From Teichococcus coralli (GTDB lineage Bacteria; Pseudomonadota; Alphaproteobacteria; Acetobacterales; Acetobacteraceae), in NCBI RefSeq assembly GCF_009829925.1, contig NZ_SNVJ01000013.1:62001-126000 (forward strand): a stretch of 64,000 bases of DNA. Direction: 5' to 3'. The notes under the pieces are model-generated. The model searched no databases. It was given only the letters and a program-made list of their open reading frames with translations, and was not told where the DNA came from. Each line of letters opens with the position of its first letter. The first letter of the stretch is position 1. This document shows, one piece after another, positions 55,285-63,700 of this stretch. The translations under genes and the position numbers were made by a program.

Positions 55285-56268
55285 ATGACCTCGCGCCGCA
55301 GCCTGCTGCAACTGCTCGCCCTTTCCCCACTGGCCGCCGCCCTGCCCGGCGCCGCCCGCGCCGGGGAGGCCTGGCCCGACCGGCCGATCCGCCTCCTGGT
55401 CGCCTATGCCCCGGGCGGCGGCACCGACAACGTGGCCCGCGTGGTCGCCGCCCGCCTGCAGGGCGCGCTGGGCCAGCCCGTGGTGGTGGAGAACCGCCCC
55501 GGCGCCGGCGGCAACCTGGCGACCGACGCCGTCGCCGCCGCCAGGCCCGACGGCTACACCCTGCTGGTGGGCAACCAGGGGCCGATGACGGTCAACCAGT
55601 CGCTCTTCCCCAACATGAAGGTGGATCCGCTGAAGGCGCTGGAGCCGATCGCCCTGCTGGCCGACGCCCCGCTGGTCGCCGTGGTCGGCCCCGGCAGCAA
55701 GGCCCGCACCCTGCGCGAACTGCTCGACGAGGCGCGCGCCGCCAACGGCGACTTCAACTACGCCTCCGCCTCCAACGGCTCGGCCAGCCACCTGGCGGCG
55801 GCGCTGATGTTCCAGATGGCCGGCATCGAGGCGCAGCACCTGCCCTTCCGCGGCGCCGGCCCGGCGCTGAACGACGTGGTCGCCGGGCATGTCCCCTTCA
55901 TGATCACCACGCTGCCCTCCGTGCTCGGGCTGATCCAGGGCGAGCTGGTGCGGCCCCTGGCGGTGACCGGCGAGGCCCGCATCGCCGCCCTCCCGGACGT
56001 CCCCACGGTCGCCGAGGCCGCCCTGCCGGCCTATCGCAGCTCCGCCTGGTACGGCGTGCTGGCGCCGAAGGGCACGCCGGCGGAAATCCGCACCCGCCTG
56101 GAGCGCGCCATCGCCGACTGCCTGACCGACCCCGCCGTCGTGAAGCGCCTGCATGAGGAAGGCGCCGAGCCCTCCCGCCTCGGCGGCACCCGCTTCGGCG
56201 GCTTCATGGCGGAGGAGCGCACGCGCTGGGCCAAGCTGGTGCGCGAGGCCGGCATTTCCGTAGAGTGA
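55285..56268 (+). CDS. TctC/Bug-family tripartite tricarboxylate transporter binding protein
   Basis: 327 residues. Signal with twin-Arg-like SRRSLLQLLALSPLAAAL; mature start WPDRPIRLLVAYAPGGGTDN, then VVVENRPGAGGNLATDAVAA, LPFRGAGPALNDVVAGHVPF and AWYGVLAPKGTPAEIR, all typical Bug motifs. Binds a carboxylate in the periplasm. The transporter membrane subunits are not in the window, as is common for orphan Bug proteins. Its place after the tautomerase suggests a tricarboxylate or aromatic-derived acid. Confidence 0.93.
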   Translation: MTSRRSLLQLLALSPLAAALPGAARAGEAWPDRPIRLLVAYAPGGGTDNVARVVAARLQGALGQPVVVENRPGAGGNLATDAVAAARPDGYTLLVGNQGPMTVNQSLFPNMKVDPLKALEPIALLADAPLVAVVGPGSKARTLRELLDEARAANGDFNYASASNGSASHLAAALMFQMAGIEAQHLPFRGAGPALNDVVAGHVPFMITTLPSVLGLIQGELVRPLAVTGEARIAALPDVPTVAEAALPAYRSSAWYGVLAPKGTPAEIRTRLERAIADCLTDPAVVKRLHEEGAEPSRLGGTRFGGFMAEERTRWAKLVREAGISVE

Positions 56269-56271
56269 GGG

Positions 56272-56425
56272 CCAGGAGGGGCGCCGCCCCTCCCGGACCC
56301 ACCCCGCCAAAGGCCCGGGGCCTTTGGAAACCCATTCTTTCGAATCGCGGGTGCGGGGGACCGTGTCCCCTGCCCGGGGGGATGAAGGGAGAGTTTGAGG
56401 GGGCAGCGCCCCCTCAGGCCCGCCC
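56272..56425. repeat. GC-rich intergenic repeat, family B, copy 2
   Basis: Between convergent genes. GGGGCGCCGCCCC with CTCCCGGACCCACCCCGCCA is the reverse complement of the right part of copy 1 (GGCGGGGCGGGTCCGGGAGG...). Other palindromes: CAAAGGCCCGGGGCCTTTGG (56309-56328), GGGGGACCGTGTCCCC, and GGGGGCAGCGCCCCCT at the right end. Bidirectional termination is plausible. Confidence 0.6.
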
Positions 56426-57553
56426 TCAGGCCGCGTCGCGCTGCCGGATGCCCAGCTCCTCCAGCGCCCCGCGCAGGGCGCCGAGCGCGAAGCGCATCTC
56501 GTCCGGCCCGACATGGCCGATGCAGCCGATCCGCATGGTCGGCGCCGCGGTGTTGTGGAAGTTGCTGATCAGCACGCCGCGCCGCTTCAGCGCGTCCACG
56601 AAGCCCTGCAGCGTGAAGTCCGGATGCTCGGGCTGGTGGAACAGCACGATCACCGGCCCCTGGTTCTCCCAGTCGAGATACGGCCGCAGCCCCAGCGCCC
56701 TGCCGCCCTCATAGAGGATGCGGCAGTTCTCGCGGTAGCGCGCGAGCCGCGCCGGCTGCCCGCCCTCGGCGATGAAGATGTCGAGCGCCACCCCGAAGGC
56801 GTGTAGCGCCTGCACCGCCGGCGTGAAGCGGAAGCTCCCCCAGCCCGCGCGCTGCGCGGTGGAGTACACGTCCGCCAGGTCGAAGGACCAGGAGCCCGCA
56901 TTCCCCGCCGCGGCCTCCACCCGCTCCGCCGGGCAGATGGCGAAGCCGATGCCCGGCAGCCCCTCGATGCACTTGTTGGAGGTGAACAGCACCGCGTCCA
57001 CCTCCGGCTGCGCCTGCAGGCTGAAGGGCAGCGCGCCGAAGGCCGAGACGGCATCGACGATCATCCGCCGCCCCGCCGCGCGCACCACGGCGCCGAGCGC
57101 CGGCACGTCGTTGACGATGCCGCTGCCCGTCTCGGAATACACCACGCCGAGATGCGAGATCGCCGGGTCCGCCGCCAGCGCCGCCGCCACCGCCTCGGGC
57201 GTCACGCCGCGGCTGTCCGGCGCCGGCAGCTCCACCACCGTCCGCCCCGCCTCGCGCGCCAGCCGCGCCATGCGCTCGGCATAGGTGCCGTTCATCGGGA
57301 TCAGCAGCTTGCCGCCGCCCGCCGCCGCGGCGGGGATAAAGGTGCGGATGGCCGCCTCGGTGATGAAATGGCCCGCGCCCTGCAAGGGCAGGCAGACATG
57401 CCGCCCGGCGATCCCGCCCGCCACGTCGCGCAGCGTCTCGCGGATGGCGATGTATTCGGGCGCGAAGTCGTTGTCCCAGGGGGCGATGTCCACCGCCATC
57501 GCAGCCCGCACTTCGGGACGGGTCTGCACGGGACCGGGAATGAGCAACAACAT
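56426..57553 (-). CDS. class V aminotransferase, 2-aminoethylphosphonate-pyruvate transaminase-like
   Basis: 375 residues, similar to PhnW in overall arrangement: starts LLLIPGPVQTRPEVRAAM, DIAPWDNDF, LQGAGHFITEAAI, YSETGSGIVNDV, VDAVSAFGALPF (Asp167, cofactor ring) and FTSNKCIEGLPG with the PLP lysine at 194. PhnW makes phosphonoacetaldehyde; other class V relatives act on glyoxylate/alanine or serine. No phosphonoacetaldehyde hydrolase gene (phnX) is seen nearby, so the substrate is uncertain. ATG at 57553. Confidence 0.75.
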   Translation of the reverse strand: MLLLIPGPVQTRPEVRAAMAVDIAPWDNDFAPEYIAIRETLRDVAGGIAGRHVCLPLQGAGHFITEAAIRTFIPAAAAGGGKLLIPMNGTYAERMARLAREAGRTVVELPAPDSRGVTPEAVAAALAADPAISHLGVVYSETGSGIVNDVPALGAVVRAAGRRMIVDAVSAFGALPFSLQAQPEVDAVLFTSNKCIEGLPGIGFAICPAERVEAAAGNAGSWSFDLADVYSTAQRAGWGSFRFTPAVQALHAFGVALDIFIAEGGQPARLARYRENCRILYEGGRALGLRPYLDWENQGPVIVLFHQPEHPDFTLQGFVDALKRRGVLISNFHNTAAPTMRIGCIGHVGPDEMRFALGALRGALEELGIRQRDAA

Positions 57554-58004
57554 GGAAAGACGTTCCTGCGGAAAGCTTCGGAATGGCCATCCGGAAGCCG
57601 GCGGGCCCGACCCGCGCCTCTGCACAAACAGCCACCTCCAGGCTGCCTGTTCAACACGCGAAAGGGAAGGGGGCTCATCCCCTGGGGAGGGCGCCGCCCT
57701 CCCCAGACCCCTCCCGCCGGGGTGACCGTGTTACCCCGGACCCCGCCATTCGTTTTTGGCGCTGGAGCCGCCGGGGCGGTGGCAACGGAGAAAGCCCTGG
57801 CGGGAGGGCAGGGATGGGGGGTTCGCAAGCCCCGCGCCGGTTCTCGGCCGGGCCCCGGGCGATGGCCGGAGCCACGATCCGCTCCTCGATCGTCACCTTC
57901 CCTCGGACGAGCCTCCGCGAAACCCGGGATGGTGCAGTCCATGAAATGGGTCGGTTTCCGCTTCGGGCGGGCGAACGACGGACAACATGGGCCCGCAAGC
58001 GATC
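57554..58004. repeat. 451-bp gap with family B repeat, copy 3
   Basis: The repeat is at about 57663-57760: GGGAGGGCGCCGCCCTCCCC, CCGCCGGGGTGACCGTGTTA and ACCCCGGACCCCGCCAT (57733-57749, identical to 38356-38372), followed by TCGTTTTTGG, which would make it a terminator on the plus strand. The remaining 57770-58004 has no recognised feature. Confidence 0.6.
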
Positions 58005-58982
58005 TCACGGCCAGACAGGTGCGCCATCCAGCCCCGCGGTTTCCGGCAGGCCGCAGATCAGGTTCGCATTCTGCACCGCCTGGCCGGCCGCTCCCTTGCC
58101 GAGGTTGTCGACCACGCCCATCGCGATCACCAGGTCGCGCTCCGGATCGGCCGCATAGCTGACGAAGGCGAGGTTCGAGCCGGTCGCCCACTTCGTCTGC
58201 GGCGGCTTGTCGGTCACGCGGACGAAGGCCCGCCCGGCGTAGAAGCGCCGGGCCGCGTCCAGGCACTGCTCCGTGGTGGCGCGGCCGCGGCAGTACACGG
58301 TGGCGAGAATGCCGCGGGTCATCGGCACCAAATGCGGCGTGAACACCAGCCCGGCCGCGCTGCCGCCGCTCAGCCGCTCGATCGTCCTGGCCATCTCGGG
58401 CATGTGGACGTGCTTGAGCAGGCCGTAGGGGACCAGGTTCTCGTTGCTCTCGGCATAGCCGAACCTGCTGTCGGCGCCGCCCCGGCCGGCACCGGAGATG
58501 CCGGTCTTGGCGTCGATCACGATGTTGCCCGGCTCGATCAGCCCCTGGGCCAGCAGCGGCGCCAGCGCGGTCAGCGTCGCCGCGGGGAAGCAGCCGGGGT
58601 TGGCGACGCGGGGCTGGCCCTGGATCTGATCCGGCCAGACGTCGGCCAGGCCGTAGGCCCAGCCCTCGGCGTCGCGGTGGTCGCCGCCGATATCGACGAT
58701 CTTCACCTCCCTGGGGATGCGGGCCAGCGCCCCGGCCGAGGCGCCCGTGGGCAGCGACGCGAACAGCACGTCGAGCTTCGGCAGGGTCGCGGGGTCCCAT
58801 TTCTCGATCACCAGGCCGGCCAGCCTGGCCGGCACGCCGGGAAAGCGGTCCCCCAACCGGCTGCCGGCGCTGCCCTCGCCGGCCGCGTAGACGAGCTCGA
58901 AGGACGGGTGGCCCGCGACCAGGCGCATCGCCTCGCCGCCGCCAAAACCGCTGATTCCGACAATGCCGACGCGAATGCTCAT
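58005..58982 (-). CDS. argC: N-acetyl-gamma-glutamyl-phosphate reductase
   Basis: 325 residues. RVGIVGISGFGGGEAMRLVA (NADP), active Cys131 in VANPGCFPAAT, IDAKTGISGAGRGGADSRFG and catalytic His in FTPHLVPMTRGILATVY. Third step of arginine synthesis, reducing N-acetylglutamyl-phosphate to the semialdehyde. The ATG at 58982 is chosen over an upstream ATG at 59012, which lies inside the terminator part of the leader. Expression is probably controlled by the arginine attenuator described at 59011-59231. Confidence 0.95.
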   Translation of the reverse strand: MSIRVGIVGISGFGGGEAMRLVAGHPSFELVYAAGEGSAGSRLGDRFPGVPARLAGLVIEKWDPATLPKLDVLFASLPTGASAGALARIPREVKIVDIGGDHRDAEGWAYGLADVWPDQIQGQPRVANPGCFPAATLTALAPLLAQGLIEPGNIVIDAKTGISGAGRGGADSRFGYAESNENLVPYGLLKHVHMPEMARTIERLSGGSAAGLVFTPHLVPMTRGILATVYCRGRATTEQCLDAARRFYAGRAFVRVTDKPPQTKWATGSNLAFVSYAADPERDLVIAMGVVDNLGKGAAGQAVQNANLICGLPETAGLDGAPVWP

Positions 58983-59010
58983 GGTGGTGTCCTGCTGCTG
59001 GAGTGAGGGC

Positions 59011-59046
59011 AAAGAAAAACCCCCGGAGCCAGGGGCTGCGGGGGTT
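59011..59046 (-). terminator. attenuator terminator in the argC leader
   Basis: On the minus strand, arms AACCCCCG and CGGGGGTT (8-bp stem; plus-strand 59039-59046 and 59018-59025), extended by AGCC/GGCT after one mismatch, then TTTTTCTTT. It stands 29 bases before the argC ATG and would stop transcription unless the 5' arm is captured by an antiterminator. Confidence 0.85.
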
Positions 59047-59098
59047 CGGAGGGCGCGGGCTGATGCCGCCTCGTGGGTGGGCCGCTAGGGAGCGGGCC

Positions 59099-59194
59099 TC
59101 ACCGGGGAGGGGCCTGTCTGCACGCAGCCACGAAAGCCGCCGCTGGGAAGGAGCGACGGCGTCGGTTCGCGGTGCGGAGGCGAAGGCAACCCAT
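59099..59194 (-). CDS. arginine-rich leader peptide of argC
   Basis: 31 codons from ATG at 59194 to TGA at 59099-59101. Eight of 31 residues are Arg, including four in a row at positions 11-14 (codons CGA CGC CGT CGC). There is no ribosome binding site, and the start codon lies seven bases after a -10-like hexamer, so translation may begin at the 5' end of a leaderless RNA, as known for the trp leader of Sinorhizobium. Ribosome stalling at the Arg run when charged tRNA-Arg is low would decide folding of the downstream RNA. Confidence 0.75.
   Translation of the reverse strand: MGCLRLRTANRRRRSFPAAAFVAACRQAPPR
59123..59160 (-). promoter_or_regulatory. pause hairpin and antiterminator segment of the argC attenuator
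   Basis: Arms (minus strand) GCCGTCGCT (59160-59152) and AGCGGCGGC (59144-59136) pair over nine positions including one G-T pair; the first arm overlaps the Arg codons, so a stalled ribosome would break it. Just downstream, GGCTGCG (59129-59123) is the exact complement of CGCAGCC (59040-59034), which spans the upstream arm and loop of the terminator. Confidence 0.65.
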
Positions 59195-59231
59195 GGGGCA
59201 GACGTTAGTGGCCTGCCCGAACATCCGTCAA
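59195..59231 (-). promoter_or_regulatory. promoter of the argC leader
   Basis: On the minus strand TTGACG (59231-59226), spacer of 18, TAACGT (59207-59202), then seven bases to the leader ATG at 59194. The spacing predicts transcription start at or next to the ATG. Confidence 0.55.
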
Positions 59232-59267
59232 CGAGGGTTTGTCGCTGTGCTCCTGCCGCACGAGGGC

Positions 59268-59338
59268 CACGGATGGCGGGGTCTGGGGGGACACTGTCCC
59301 CCCAGCGGGGGTTTCAGGGGGCGGCGCCCCCCTGGAAG
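59268..59338. repeat. GC-rich intergenic repeat, family B, copy 4
   Basis: Palindromes GGGGGGACACTGTCCCCCC (59286-59304) and GGGGGGCGGCGCCCCCC-like (59318-59335), with ATGGCGGGGTCTGGGGGG in front, which is the reverse complement of the ACCCCGGACCCCGCCAT core of copies 1 and 3 with small changes. It lies between the end of the CxCC gene and the argC leader promoter. Confidence 0.55.
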
Positions 59339-59340
59339 AG

Positions 59341-59691
59341 CTAACCAGCCCGGAACCGCGCCTGCGTGACGCTGTCCCCCTCCAGCGAGGCCGCGAGCGC
59401 CTGCCGCCCCGCCTCGCTCCGCGTGATGGCGATCACCTCGTTGAACCAGGGCGCATCCCCACGGGTCCGCGCCAGGAAGAGCCGGTCCAGCGCGATGGCC
59501 ACCGGGTTGCGCGGCTGGCAGCAGGCGCAGCCGATCGGGTGCGCCCCAACCGGTGGCGCGGCGAAGCGCTCGACCCGCGCGGCACCAGCGGGAAGCGGCG
59601 CGCCATCCTCCGCCAGCACCACCGCGCCGGGCGGGCATTCGGCGGCATCGAGGGCGTGGACGGGGGTTCGGGCGTCGAGGGACCAGCTCAT
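59341..59691 (-). CDS. uncharacterised 116-residue protein with CxCC motif
   Basis: The central block HPIGCACCQPRNPVAIALDR followed by FNEVIAITRSEAG resembles the metal-binding region of CobW/YjiA-type G3E proteins (C-x-C-C, then a basic/hydrophobic helix, then the strand that in CobW reads VIET), but the GTPase P-loop is absent, so it would be a stand-alone piece. It starts at an ATG seven bases from an ArsR-type palindrome and is divergent from the regulator-metH operon, so it is probably regulated with it. Metal-related role is inference only. Confidence 0.6.
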   Translation of the reverse strand: MSWSLDARTPVHALDAAECPPGAVVLAEDGAPLPAGAARVERFAAPPVGAHPIGCACCQPRNPVAIALDRLFLARTRGDAPWFNEVIAITRSEAGRQALAASLEGDSVTQARFRAG

Positions 59692-59697
59692 CCACTA

Positions 59698-59719
59698 GAC
59701 ATAAAGAAGTCTTTATGTC
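59698..59719. promoter_or_regulatory. ArsR-type operator
   Basis: A perfect 9-bp inverted repeat: GACATAAAG (59698-59706) and CTTTATGTC (59711-59719) with spacer AAGT. Sits between the two divergent start codons at 59691 and 59732. AT-rich 9-4-9 palindromes of this kind are typical ArsR-family sites. The only likely binder encoded here is the adjacent ArsR-methyltransferase protein. Confidence 0.8.
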
Positions 59720-59731
59720 ATTGGCAAGCCC

Positions 59732-60685
59732 ATGGAGCCCCTGCTGGCGCAACTGCGCGCCGCCGCCGAACCGACCCGCCTGCGCCTGCTGGCTCTCTGC
59801 GCCCGCGGCGCCTTCTGCGTGTCCGAGCTGTGCGCCATCCTCGGCCAGAGCCAGCCGCGCCTGTCGCGCCACCTGAGGCTGCTGGTGGAGGCCGGGCTTC
59901 TGGAGCGGCTGCCCGAGGGCGCCAACGTCTATTTCCAGCTCCCCCCGATGGCCGACCTCGCCCGCCAGATCCTGGCCCGCCTGCCGGAGGAGGACCCCAC
60001 CATCGCCGCCGACCGCCGCGCCGCCGCCCGCATCGCCGCCGAGCGGGCGCGCGCGGCGTCCGAGGCCTTCCGCCGCGACGGCGCCGACTGGGACGAGATG
60101 CGCGCCCTCGGCCTGCCCGCCGGCGCCATCGAGATGGCCCTGCTGGCGCTGCTGCCGGAGCGGCTCGGCCGGGTGGCCGATATCGGCACCGGCACCGGCC
60201 GCCTTTTGGAGGTGATGGCCCCGCGCGCCGAATCCGTGCTCGGCCTGGATGCCAGCCGCGAGATGCTGGCGCTGGCCCGCGCGCGCCTCGGCGAGCGCGG
60301 CATCGGCAACGCCTCCGTGCGGCTGGCCGACATGTACCGCCTGCCGCTGCCCGATGCCGGCTTCGACGCCGTCACGCTGCAGATGGTGCTGCACTACGCC
60401 GAGGACCCCACCGCCGCCCTGGCCGAGGCCGCCCGCCTGCTGCGCCCGGACGGCCTGCTGGTGGTGATCGACCTCGCCCCGCATGCCCGGCAGGAACTGC
60501 TGGCGCGCAGCGCCCATCGCTGGCCCGGCTTCGACGACGCGGCGCTCGCGGGCTGGTTCGGCGCCGCCGGCTGCGCGCCGCTGCCCGCCGTCGAGATCGC
60601 CGGCCCGCTGCCGGTCCGCCTCTGGCCCGCCCGCCGCCTGGCCGTGCCGGTCGCCGCCCTGCCTGAAACCACGCTGAACTTCTGA
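59732..60685 (+). CDS. ArsR-family regulator fused to a SAM-dependent methyltransferase domain
   Basis: 317 residues. Winged-helix HTH at about 5-85 (VSELCAILGQSQPRLSRHLR, LLVEAGLLERLPEGANVYFQ), then a class I methyltransferase from about 145 (VADIGTGTGRLLEVMAPR, VLGLDASREMLALARARL, FDAVTLQMVLHYAEDPTAAL, LLVVIDLAPHARQELL). This fusion is known in alphaproteobacteria next to methionine-cycle genes, where ArsR-type regulators such as SahR respond to S-adenosylhomocysteine. The methyltransferase domain may sense SAM/SAH rather than catalyse. It is 15 bp upstream of metH on the same strand. Confidence 0.88.
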   Translation: MEPLLAQLRAAAEPTRLRLLALCARGAFCVSELCAILGQSQPRLSRHLRLLVEAGLLERLPEGANVYFQLPPMADLARQILARLPEEDPTIAADRRAAARIAAERARAASEAFRRDGADWDEMRALGLPAGAIEMALLALLPERLGRVADIGTGTGRLLEVMAPRAESVLGLDASREMLALARARLGERGIGNASVRLADMYRLPLPDAGFDAVTLQMVLHYAEDPTAALAEAARLLRPDGLLVVIDLAPHARQELLARSAHRWPGFDDAALAGWFGAAGCAPLPAVEIAGPLPVRLWPARRLAVPVAALPETTLNF

Positions 60686-60700
60686 AGGAAGGCCCTCCCC

Positions 60701-63700
60701 ATGGCCCGTCCCGCCCTGCTCGATGCCCTGGCCGACCGTGTGCTGCTCTGCGATGGCGGCATGGGCAGCCGCGTCCAGGCCCTGACCCTCGACGTCGAGA
60801 AGGACTACTGGGGCAAGGAGAACTGCACCGAGGTGCTGAACCTCGCCCGGCCCGACCTCGTGCGCGAGATCCATCGCGGCTACTACGAGGCCGGCGCGGA
60901 CATGGTGCTGACCAACAGCTTCGGCGGCTCGCCCATCACGCTGGAGGAGTTCGAGCTCGGCAGCCGCGCCTTCGAGATCAACAGGCTTTCCGTCGAGCTG
61001 GCGCGCGAGGCGGCGGAAAGCTTCGCGGACGGCCGCGACCGCTGGGTGATCGGCGACATCGGCCCCGGCACCAAGCTGCCGAGCCTCGGCCATATCGACT
61101 ACGACACGCTGGAAGCCGCGCTCACCGAACAGTGCCGCGGCCTGATCGCCGGCGGCGCCGACGCGCTGCTGACGGAGACCAACCAGGACACGCTGTTCAT
61201 CAAGGCCGCCGTGAACGCCGCCAAGGCGGCCCTGCGCGAGGCCGGGAAGGATGTGCCCATCTTCGTGCAGGTCACGGTGGAGACCACCGGCACGCTGCTG
61301 GTCGGCGCCGACATCGCCGCCGCCGCGACCGTGGTGCGGGCGCTCGACGTGCCGCTGATCGGCCTGAACTGCGCCACCGGCCCGCAGGAGATGGCCGAGC
61401 ACGTCCGCTACCTCGCGCGGAACTGGCCCGGCCTGATCTCCTGCCAGCCCAATGCCGGCCTGCCCGAGCTGGTGGACGGCCGCACGCACTACCCGCTCGC
61501 CCCGCAGGACATGGCGCTCTGGATGGAGCGCTTCGTTTCCGAGGACGGCGTGAACCTGATCGGCGGCTGCTGCGGCACCTCCACGCCGCACATCCAGGCG
61601 CTGGACGCCATGCTGCGCCGGGTGGATGGCGGCCGCTTCCGCCCCGCGCCGGTCGAGCGCCGCGTGCACTGGGTGCCGCAGGTGGCCAGCCTCTACGGCG
61701 CCACCACGCTGCGCCAGGAGAACAGCTACTTCTCCATCGGCGAGCGCTGCAACGCCAACGGCTCCAAGGCCTGGCGCGAGCGGCAGGCCGCGCATGACTG
61801 GGATGGCTGCGTCGCCATGGGCCGCGAGCAGGTGGGCGAGGGCTCCAACTCGCTCGACATCTGCACCGCCTTCGTCGGCCGCGACGAGCTGGCCGAGATG
61901 AGCGAGGTGGTCCGCCGCTTCACCGGCTCCGTCAACGCGCCGCTGGTGATCGACAGCACGGAAACCCCGGTGATCGAGGCCGCCCTGAAGCTGCATGGCG
62001 GCAAGCCCATCATCAACTCGATCAACTTCGAGGACGGCGAGGGCCATGCGACCGACCGCCTGAGGCTGGCGAAGAAGTTCGGCGCCGCCGTCATCGCGCT
62101 GACCATCGACGAAGTGGGCATGGCCAAGACCGCGGAGGACAAGCTCCGCATCGCCGAGCGGCTGGTGGATTTCGCCTGCAACAAGCACGGCCTGCCGCAG
62201 AGCGACCTGCTGATCGACCCGCTGACCTTCACCATCGCCACCGGCAACGAGGACGACCGCAAGCTCGGCCTCTGGACGCTGGAGGGCATCCGCATGATCC
62301 GGGAGAAGTTCCCGGACATCCAGATCATCCTCGGCCTGTCCAACATCTCCTTCGGCCTGAACCCGGCCGCGCGCCACGTGCTGAACAGCGTCTTCCTCGA
62401 CCACGCGGTGAAGGCCGGCATGACCGGCGCCATCGTGCACGTCTCCAAGATCAAGCCGCTGCACGCCATCCCGCCGGAGGAGGTGCGCGTCGCCGAGGAC
62501 CTGATCTTCGACCGCCGCAGCGAGGGCTACGACCCCCTCCAGAAGCTGCTGGAGATCTTCGCCGGCCGCAAGGCGGCGGACGCGGCGGCGAAGCAGAAGG
62601 CCGAGACCGTCGAGGGCCGCCTGAAGGACCGCATCGTGGACGGCGACCGCAAGGGCCTCGACGCCGAGCTGCAGGACGCGCTGGACAAGGGCATCCGCCC
62701 GCTCGACATCATCAACGGCATCCTGCTCGACGGCATGAAGGTGGTGGGCGAGCTGTTCGGCGCCGGCAAGATGCAGCTCCCCTTCGTGCTGCAGTCGGCC
62801 GAGACCATGAAGGCCGCCGTCGCCTTCCTGGAGCCGCACATGGAGAAGATCGAGGGCCAGGAGAAGGGCACCATCGTGCTCGCCACGGTGAAGGGCGACG
62901 TGCACGACATCGGCAAGAACCTGGTGGACATCATCCTCACCAACAACGGCTACCGGGTGGTCAATCTCGGCATCAAGGTGCCGCTGAACGACATGGTCGC
63001 CGCCGTGCGCGAGCACCGCGCCAACGCCATCGGCATGTCCGGCCTCCTCGTCAAATCAACCGTCGTGATGAAGGACAATCTCGAAGAGATGTCGCGCCAG
63101 GGCGTCGAGGTGCCGGTGCTGCTCGGCGGCGCCGCGCTGACGCGCAACTTCGTCGAGGACGACTGCGTCCGCGCCTATGCCTCCGGCCGCGTCGCCTATG
63201 CGCGCGACGCCTTCGACGGCCTGCACCTGATGGACAAGGTGATGGGCAACGACTTCGACGGCTACCTCGCCACCGTCCAGCAGAAGCGCGAGGGCAAGTC
63301 GCGCAACGCCGCGCGCACCTTGGGCACCGCCGACCCGCGCGGCTTCGCCCCCGTCGATGTCAACTACGCCCGGGAGCGCCGCCACCGCCTGACGCGGGAC
63401 GAGCCGGTGCCCACCCCGCCCTTCTGGGGCGCCCGCGTCATGGAGGCCGACCCCAGGGCGATCGTGCCCTTCGTCAACGAGCGCAGCCTCTACCAGTTCC
63501 AGTGGGGCTTCCGGAAGCAGGGCCGCAGCCTGGAGGACTTCATCGGCTGGGCCAAGCAGGAGCTGCGCCCGGTGCTGAAGCGCATGCTGGCGCTGGCCGA
63601 GCAGGAGCGCATCCTCAGGCCGCAGGCGATCTACGGCTATTGGAAATGCGCCGGCCAGGGCAACGACGTCATCCTGTTCGAGGAGGACGGCGTCACCGAG

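Noticed and set aside
60686..60700. SAM or cobalamin riboswitch before metH
   Set aside because: Only 15 bases separate metH from the preceding gene; there is no room for a riboswitch, and the upstream palindrome is a protein-type operator.
59228..63016. Very long minus-strand open frame (1262 codons) opposite metH
   Set aside because: It is the mirror of metH in GC-rich DNA, rich in His, Gln, Arg, Val and Leu with no domain; metH on the plus strand is unambiguous.
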